Part shown: positions 57,318-64,000 of the stretch, piece after piece
How the letters are laid out: each line of letters starts with the position of its first letter
Numbering within the stretch: position 1 is the stretch's first letter
Made by a program: the position numbers and the translations under genes
NCBI GenBank assembly: GCA_033398695.1
Contig: CM065804.1
Span: forward strand, 34,673,501 to 34,737,500
Direction of reading: 5' to 3'
DNA: 64,000 nucleotides
Origin: Orobanche coerulescens
Lineage: Eukaryota; Streptophyta; Magnoliopsida; Lamiales; Orobanchaceae
Notes under the pieces: model-generated
What the model was told of the DNA's origin: nothing
Database searches by the model: none
The model's input: only the letters and a program-made list of their open reading frames with translations

Positions 57318-58217
57318 TGTTGTGCGGCGATTAATACGCATCGATAGGCGATCGGCATCACGACCAGAGAAGCCAATCATAGAAGACATACTCGGGGCAA
57401 AACGCCCGTAAACCGGCACACATGGCGATCGTCTTTTGGTACCCAGCGATCGTCTTTTGTTGACTGGCGATCGTCTTTGATGTCCAAACCAGAGACGATC
57501 GTCTCGTGCCACGTATGGATCCAACATCCGTCAAAGTCGTCGAAGACCGAATCTTGGACGGTGGCCCACGTGCAGATCCACAGAGGGCACCGACAGATAG
57601 GACATTTGACCACAGCCTGTCACCTACCTCACCTACCGACAAGGCCGCCGAAAGGTACAAGGAGGGCCCTCCCCAGACAGCGACTCATGACGCGTGCTGG
57701 CTCCCCATTGGTTCGCCCAGCTGGCCACCAGCAGCAACCTCGGACCTCAAGGGAACAGCCCCACGTGATGGGACGATCGGCCATCTTATTATAATATAGA
57801 AAACGGCGGTCGCCCGCGATCGCCTGAGGGGTCCCAACTACCTTGTTCCCTATAAATAGAGAACTCACTACAGTGGCCAAAGAGATGCGAATATACCGCA
57901 AATACAGTGCAAAATACACACTTATCATATATCCCAAGCAAGAACTCACAGATCGATATATCTGGTTCTTCCGGCAATCTACACGCTCTACAGCTTAGAT
58001 AACTAGAAGTCTTTACACTCATTGTAATAGATTCTAACATTAATATTTGTGCTCGACAGTATATTTATTAATAACATCTCGCGAGAGCATTCAAGCCAGG
58101 GATTAACAACCCCGGCAAATCTTGTGTTATCTTTTTCTCACGGAAGTGTTCTCCCATTTGTTTGTTACTCGATCATTCCAGCAATACTATCTTCGGATAA
58201 TATTTTGGGTAACAACA
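57318..58217 (+). repeat. 5' LTR of F2
   Basis: 900 bp; TGTTGTGCGGCG to TTTTGGGTAACAACA. Repeated GGCGATCGTC motifs lie at 57425-57500, with GACGATCGGCC, TTATTATAATAT and CGCGATCGCCTG before the TATA box CTATAAATA (57850-57858). Confidence 0.92.
57850..57858 (+). promoter_or_regulatory. TATA box of F2 LTR
   Basis: CTATAAATA in the same context as in F1 and E. As the 5' LTR, it would drive the F2 genomic RNA. Confidence 0.75.
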
Positions 58218-58219
58218 AT

Positions 58220-58235
58220 TGGCGCTAGAGGAAGG
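58220..58235 (+). other. Primer-binding site of F2
   Basis: TGGCGCTAGAGGAAGG, two bases after the LTR end. Confidence 0.8.
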
Positions 58236-58345
58236 GCATCTACACCTTCATTTTTTATTCCTACCGTCTCGAAGAACACTCACTGTTCTCCGTACATATA
58301 CTTGAAGAAACACTCACTGTTCTTCAATTGAAAAACCTTCAGAAA

Positions 58346-60310
58346 ATGACATCAGCAACGACCTCCAAGAGAGCCGCCCTACGATCTGCCGGAAATCACA
58401 TTCTGGCCCGGACTGAATCCCAGCCCACGGCGGAGGGCGACCGTGGCGACGCTAGGCTCTCACTCCCGCCCCCGAGGGACGGTTCTAGCCTCTCACTCGA
58501 TCGGCCCGCATATGAATGCAGTTGAGGAGGCTATAGCCATCCTCCGGGAGCGACGGAAGGCCTATGATTCACCCACCATCACTCCGTCAGCCATCCGCTG
58601 GGCGAGCAAACGGAAGCTTAAGGGGATCTATGTTGAGAAATCGACAGAAAGCCCCGAGCCACAGGAGAAGGCTCTCATGAGGCGAGACGATTCCGTCTTC
58701 AGTCTCCTAGGGAGTGATCCCTCATGGCGACCCGGGCATTCAGGCCCCAGCCAGGAGACATCGGAATCCGAATCCTTTACCAGGAGTTCGGCATATCCGG
58801 CTCCCAGGAGACAAGCCGGTCAGCGAGCCCCTGCTCGCCCAAGAAATGAACCCACCGGCAGGGAGCTCGTCATTCACCACGGGGCCAGGGGATCAGTACA
58901 CGATCGCCTTGGCTCGCGCTCTGGGAGCCAATCAGCGAGCAGTCAGGCGACGGCGATGGCCGCCATGCAACGCTAGCTCGACGAGATGAAGGCGCTCCTG
59001 GAAATTGGGGCAGGCGCCAGAAAATCGATCGCTGGGTTAAATGAACCACTCGCGGTTCAGATCGAACTCGCCCCGGTTCAACTGAAGATCGCTCCCCCAC
59101 AAACGCCTCCATATGAGGGGAGGTCAGATCCGGAGACCCACTTGAGCAAATTCCAGATCTACATGACCGGATGCGGAGCATCAGATGCGACCAAGTGTCG
59201 AATGTTCCCATTAACCCTGGGCGACCTCGCCCACAGATGGTACATCTCACTACCACCGCGCTCAATCAACTGCTTTGAGAAGCTGGCGAGCGACTTCACG
59301 TCGTACTTCGCCGCCAAAGTCGCTCGCCCTGAAGGCCCCCAACGCATGATGAAAATCAGGCAGGGGAAGGACAAATCGGACGAGGATTACATCAACCGAG
59401 TAGACGAGATAGTCCTCACCGGCGAGCCTATCAGCGACGAGCTCGCCCTCTACTCAGTACTGGGTGGATTCTGCGGGCACTCCCCCATGTTCAGGCACCT
59501 CACCAAGGACATCCCTCCGACTTACTCGGTCTTCCGCGTCAGAGCCGCTGACTTCTTGGCCAGGCAGAGGATGCTCTCCCTCCGTTTAGGCGAGGGACCA
59601 TCCGGGGAAGGAAAGGCACCATCCCCGGTCCAGAAGAAAGCAGTCGCTAAGCCCAGAAAGGTGGTCGCCAAGCCGCCTGGTGAGTTCAAAGCCTTCGAGG
59701 ATGTGGAGGTCCACCTTCTCCACAACCTCAACTTGTCTCCGGCCCACATCTTCAATGCGATCAAGGGGCGCGAATGGCTTTCCAAGCCAAAGCCGATAAG
59801 GGACCACGGTCATCTAGACCGCAGCAAATTCTGTGCATACCACAAGAGTCCCGGCCATAACACCAGCCAATGCCGTGACCTCCTCAGACAACTCTGGCGA
59901 CTGTTTGAGGACGGCAAATTGGACAACTTGGTCACCAAGCCAGAGCCTAGGACGGAAAGAGCCGGAGGGCGCGAACGCCGACCAAATGAGAGAACTCCTC
60001 CCAATCCGGTCGCCCGAATCGAGCATGAGCCGGAGTACTCTGATGAGTCGATCCCTCCGATCAACCCTGGTGGTCGGATCAACATGCTTCAAGCAGGAGG
60101 TGGAAACCTCGGGGGCCTTTCCCCGGTCTCCACCATGTCAAACAGGAAGCGAAAAGCCGAGCTGAGGGCGTTCGCCGGAGTCCACGTCGTGGTACCTCCG
60201 GAGCCGACCATCTCTAAAGACGCGCTCATCACCTTCTCCAACAAGGACAGGGAGGGAGTACAATGCCCCAAAGAGGATGCACTGGTGATCTCCGCTTGTA
60301 TCCTTGGGAA
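58346..60310 (+). pseudogene. gag of element F2
   Basis: Starts MTSATTSKRAALRSAGNHI. A frameshift/deletion near 58500 removes the DQF stretch seen in F1 and E. The next frame continues to TAG at 58974-58976 (MQR-stop-LDEM; E has MQRQLDDM). The remaining frame has the Tat gag domain (PYEGRSDPETHLSKFQIYM, CRMFPLTLGDLAHRWYISL) and a knuckle-like CAYHKSPGHNTSQC, followed by a Pro/Arg-rich linker up to the protease region. Confidence 0.9.
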
Positions 60311-60342
60311 GACGGTCGATCTCCGCTTGTATCCTTGGGAGC
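60286..60342 (+). repeat. Local duplication across the F2 protease active site
   Basis: ATCTCCGCTTGTATCCTTGG occurs twice, about 30 bp apart. The second copy lies where the protease active-site codons are expected before SFCNIIFKTAL, and the reading frame changes here. Confidence 0.8.
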
Positions 60343-60660
60343 TTCTGCAACATCATATTCAAAACCGCCCTAGACCAACTCGAAAACTTGACCAAATTCA
60401 TCAAGTCGTTCGACACCGTACTTCAAGGATTTGGCGACAGCACGGTCCGAGCGTACGGAAGGATCAAGCTCTCTGTCGAGCTAATATGCTTTTATGACCC
60501 TAAGGTTAGGATTACTAGGAACCTAAACTTTGTAATCATAGATAGGCCCAGCATCTATAATGGGTTCCTAGGTCGCCCCTTCCTAGAAACCTTTGAGGCG
60601 GTCGCTTCGTCTTTCTTTATCAGATCAAATTCCCACCACGGTGGGACGGTCATCTTGTAA
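60304..60660 (+). pseudogene. Protease remainder of F2
   Basis: SFCNIIFKTALDQL, VRAYGRIKLSVELICFYD, FVIIDRPSIYNGFLGRPFL: the C-terminal part of a Tat protease. The catalytic Asp-Ser/Thr-Gly is not visible, being replaced by the local duplication. Ends TAA at 60660. Confidence 0.8.
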
Positions 60661-60674
60661 AAGGAGATCAGCTA

Positions 60675-61256
60675 ATGGCAAAAAGATGTTTGAATTACTC
60701 CTATGTCGTTACTGCTTTCAATACTTCCCATAATATGTATAACGTTGAAACGATCGACGATCAACCCATGAAGATCGACGAGCCAAACACATCATACCAA
60801 CCCGACTCAAGGGACGCCATCTCTCATCCATTGACGGACGACATCGAGCCAAGGATCGGTTTTGATCCAAGTCTCGACATCGATCCAAGGATCGAGTCCG
60901 GAGATCGTTCCAAACGAGAGGCGACCGTCCCCGTCGAAGAATTGGAAAGTATTACGATGGATCCGGCTCATCCAGAACGAGAAGTACAGATCGGCGCAAG
61001 CATCGACCGCGAACTAAAAGGGGACTTGATCAATTTGCTACGAGAGAACATCGGAGTCTTCGCCTGGTCGCATCAAGATATGGTTGGCATAAGTCCTGAG
61101 CACGCGTGCCACTATCTAAAGATCGACCCGGCAATGAAGCCTGTTCACCAAAAATGTAGAAAATTCGGTCCTGAAAAATACGCGGCGCTCGACGTAGAAG
61201 TCAAAAAGTTACTCAACAACAAATTAATCGGGGTAGCTACAGACGAACCTCAATAG
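60675..61256 (+). pseudogene. Protease-RT connector of F2
   Basis: MAKRCLNYSYVVTAF, acidic repeats (DIEPRIGFDPSLDIDPRIES), then NIGVFAWSHQDMVGISPEHA, the typical lead-in to Tat RT. Stops at TAG 61254-61256 (EPQ-stop-VANAVLIKK), where relatives have Trp. A second TAG lies near 61298 before RLCIDLTDLNAACPKNHFP. Confidence 0.88.
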
Positions 61257-63500
61257 GTCGCCAACGCGGTGCTCATCAAGAAGCCAACTGGTTCTTAGAG
61301 GTTATGCATCGACCTCACCGACCTCAACGCAGCATGTCCAAAAAATCACTTTCCGATGCCTCATATTGATCACTTGGTCGATAGCACAGCAGGTTGTGAA
61401 ATGATGTTGTTTATGGACGCCTTCGCCGGATACCATCAGATCCCAATGGCGGAGAAAGACATAAAACACACATCTTTCCACACGGAAAAAGACATATACT
61501 ACTGGGTCCGAATGCCGTTCGGCTTGAAGAACGCAGGAGCGACCTACCAGCGACTGGTCAACAAAATGTTCGCCAATCAGATCGGCAAGACCATGGAGGT
61601 CTACATTGACGACATCGTTGTCAAAAGCCTCAAGAAGGAATATCATCTCAATGATCTCGCCGAGACGTTCGCCATCCTCGAAAAATTCAACATGAAGCTA
61701 AACCCCAAGAAATGCAACTTCGGGGTAGGCTCCGGGAAATTCCTGGGGCACATTGTGAGCCAAAGGGGGATCGAGGCGAACCCCACCAAGATACAGGCGA
61801 TCCTTGACATGCAGGAGCCGCGAAACATCAAGCAGGTGCAACGCCTCACAGGTTGTCTAGCCGCCCTCAACCGCTTCATATCTCGGCTCGGCGATAAAAC
61901 CAAGCCTTTCTTCGCGACCATCAAAAACAAGAAGTTCTCATGGAAGAAGGAAAGTCAGATAGCGTTCGCCAAGATCAAGGAATATCTATCTAAACCCCAG
62001 ATCCTGGCGAAGCCGATCCCAGGTGAGAAATTATTCCTTTACCTAGCGGCCTCGGAGGTCGCGCTGAGTGCCGTCTTGGTACGAGCAGAGGGACAAGTCC
62101 ACTTGCCGATCTATTATGTTAGTCAAGCGCTCCACGACGCTGAGACGCGCTATACATCTTTGGAGAAGATTGCCTATGCCCTTGTCATGAGTGTTCGTAA
62201 GCTGAGGGCTTACTTCTTCGATCACCAAGTGGAAGTCCTAACAACTCCCCCTCTAAGGCAAGTCCTGCACCGACCAGACACCAACGGTCGACTCCTCACG
62301 TGGTCACTGGAGATCGCCCAATACGGTATCACATACGCTCCTCGAACGGCGATCAAAGGCCAAGCACTGGCGGACTTCGTGGTGGAATTGACTTTCCCTC
62401 ACAGTCCGACCCAGATCGGCCGACCTGCCTGGAGGTTATATGTGGATGGCTCGGCGACCACGTCGCGAGCAGGGGCTGGGATTGTCCTCATCAGTCCCGA
62501 TGGACAAAGTTTCACGAATGCTGTGCGTTTCGGTTTTCGTGCGACCAACAATGAAGCCGAATACGAAGCTTTGGTAGGCGGGCTCGATCTAGCCCTCGCC
62601 CTAGATGGTCGTTGCCTTCATATCTTCATGGACTCCCTCCTGGTCGTGAACCAGGTCAAGGGAGAATATGAGGCACGCGGCGAACAGATGATCAAATACC
62701 AAGAGCTGGTCGCCGAAATATGCACGAAATTTGAAGAAGTGCTAATCGAACAAGTCCCAAGAGAGCACAATTCCCAGGCCGATGCCCTTTCCAAACTAGC
62801 ATCATCAGATGGAGCAGCCGACTTCTCCAATATCCAAATCACTAAGTCGGTAAGGCCGGCGATCGATAGAAGCCTGCTCACCACGATTGTTGTTGCCGAG
62901 GACAACTGGATGACCCCGTTCATCAAATACCTAAAGGACGGGATGGTCCCTGACGACCGTGTCAGAGCTCGTCAGCTCCAGCTCTGGGCGACCAGATACA
63001 CCCTATTGGACGACCGGCTTTACAAACGAGCTTTCAGCCTTCTGCTCCTCAAGTGTATTACACCGGAGGAAGGTCGGCTCATTTTAGCCGAGATCCATAA
63101 CGGGATCTGCGGAAACCATGCTGGCGGACGAGCTCTCATCCATAAAACAACCAGACAAGGTTTTTTCTGGCCATCACTTCAGAAGGACGCGATCGCCTAT
63201 GCTAGGTCGTGTCACAGGTGTCAGATAATGGGCCCAAACATCAAACTCTCCCCCGAACAGCTCACCTCTATGTACAGCCCTTGGCCATTCGCGCAATGGG
63301 GCGTCGACCTTATTGGTCCCTTGCCGACGGCCCCAGGGGGCTGTAAGTTTGCTATCGTAGGGGTCGACTATTTCACCAAATGGGCTGAGGCCGAGCCACT
63401 CAACAAGATCGGCCAAGAGAAGGTGATCAAGTTTATCTGGAAAAACATCATATGCCGATTCGGTCTGCCCCAGGCCATCATCTCCGACAATGGAAAATAA
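61257..63500 (+). pseudogene. RT, RNase H, second RNase H and integrase (F2 pol)
   Basis: RT: MDAFAGYHQIPMAEKDIKH, FGLKNAGATYQRLVNKMF, catalytic EVYIDDIVVKS. The first RNase H looks degenerate (LYLAASEVALSAVLVRAEG, no catalytic Asp). The second RNase H has all four acidic sites: LYVDGSATTSRAGAG, NNEAEYEALVGGL, IFMDSLLVVNQVKG, NSQADALSKLASSDG. Integrase: zinc region (CGNHAGGRALIHK, SCHRCQIMG), GVDLIGPLP (Asp) and AIISDNGK (Asp), then TAA at 63498-63500. Confidence 0.92.
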
Positions 63501-64000
63501 TTCGACGGCTTAGAAATCATGCAGTTCTGTGAGAAGTGGGGAATCAAAAGGTTATTCTCAGCGCCCTATCACCCTCAGACGAACGGGAAGGTAGAGCCAG
63601 TGAATAAGATCCTCAAACACACGATTAAAGCGCGACTCGAATACAGGCAAGGACGGTGGGCGAGCGAGCTCCCAGACGTTTTGTGGTCCTACCGAACGAT
63701 GACCCGCAATTCAACCGGCGAAACCCCATTCGCCCTCGCCTTCGGAATGGAAGCGGTGATTCCCTCAGAGATCGCCGTCCTCAGCCATCGAACCAAACAA
63801 GAGATGACGACCGATAATGATGTGGCCCGACGAATCGATCTTGACATGCTCGAAGAACGACGACTGACCTCAGAAATGAAGAACACTATCTACAAAAGGA
63901 GATCCGAAAAGTTCTTCAATTCAAAGGTCAAGGAAAGAAGGTTTCAAGTGGGCGATCTCGTCCTCAAGAAGATCCAAACCCATACAGGTGTCTTTGGTCC
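63501..64000 (+). pseudogene. Integrase C-terminal half of F2, cut by window end
   Basis: Same frame after the TAA: FSAPYHPQTNGKVEPVNKIL (catalytic Glu), SELPDVLWSYRTMTRNSTGE, TPFALAFGMEAVIPSEIAV and FQVGDLVLKKIQTHTGVFGP. No chromodomain is expected in Tat elements. It continues past base 64000. Confidence 0.88.

Larger units (their letters stand above)
37395..64000 (-). mobile_element. Element G: Ty3/gypsy chromovirus, 5' part outside window, hosting E, H, F1 and F2
   Basis: Minus-strand element. Its 3' LTR is in three pieces (37395-37948, 42374-43649, 51896-52092), about 2.0 kb in total. The polypurine tract, integrase with chromodomain, RNase H, RT, protease and one zinc knuckle follow up to 55638. 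The rest of gag, the leader and the 5' LTR should lie beyond the nested F elements. It inserted into C2 integrase after GACTA. Confidence 0.85.
57318..64000 (+). mobile_element. Element F2: Tat-lineage Ty3/gypsy with second RNase H, 3' end outside window
   Basis: Plus-strand LTR (57318-58217), primer-binding site, gag, protease, RT, RNase H, a second (archaeal-like) RNase H and integrase, running off the right edge. The second RNase H between RNase H and integrase is diagnostic of the Tat lineage. It sits inside F1 gag, with left flank AGCCG. Stops in gag, RT start and integrase, plus a damaged protease, make it defective. Confidence 0.92.

Noticed and set aside
57318..58217. The second F LTR considered as the 3' LTR of F1.
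   Set aside because: It is followed by a primer-binding site and gag start, as a 5' LTR is, and it is preceded by an abruptly cut gag rather than a polypurine tract.

Overview
The window is a block of nested LTR retrotransposons from a plant nuclear genome, most likely a large-genome eudicot; the species cannot be told from the sequence. I see no host gene, rRNA, tRNA gene or CRISPR array. Every recognisable protein is gag, protease, reverse transcriptase (RT), RNase H, integrase or env-like, and nearly all carry stops or frameshifts. The plant assignment rests on chromodomain Ty3/gypsy elements of Tekay type, Tat-lineage gypsy elements with a second RNase H, a SIRE-like Ty1/copia element with an env-like ORF, and PBSs matching initiator tRNA-Met.

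Layout, left half. Positions 1-12323 hold two minus-strand chromoviruses (A and B) in tandem, sharing the LTR at 2917-5169; B's other LTR is 10074-12323 and A is cut by the window edge. The A/B array sits in the integrase of a plus-strand copia element (C1, 12324-26789). C1 is also split by a complete SIRE-like copia element (D, 13268-23170, target-site duplication TTGTG). C1 ends in its 3' LTR (24820-26789) and lies inside the 5' LTR of a plus-strand chromovirus (I, 26790-34694).

Layout, right half. I sits in the leader of a second copia of the C1 family (C2, 34695-37394). C2's integrase is cut by a minus-strand chromovirus (G), which starts at 37395 and runs past the window end. G's 3' LTR is split by a gag-only Tat-like element (E, 37949-42368, duplication CGGGG) and by an element with about 3.1-kb LTRs and almost no coding capacity (H, 43650-51890, duplication ACTGC). 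G's pol lies at 52062-55464. Its gag is interrupted by a Tat element (F1, from 55639), whose gag is interrupted by another Tat element (F2, from 57318), whose pol runs off the right edge. The insertion order is C2, then I, then C1, then A/B and D on the left; and C2, then G, then E, H, F1, then F2 on the right.

The most unusual signal is regulatory. In six LTR families, copia and gypsy, an array of short GC-rich palindromes lies directly 5' of the LTR TATA box: TTACGGCCGTAA in A/B; TAGCGTACGCTA or TAGCGCACGCTA in D, I and H; GGCGATCGCC in E and F; TATCCGGATA and GGTCATGACC in G. D repeats this arrangement inside the element, between pol and its env-like ORF, which suggests a separate promoter for that ORF. 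The C family is the exception, with no such array seen in its LTR.
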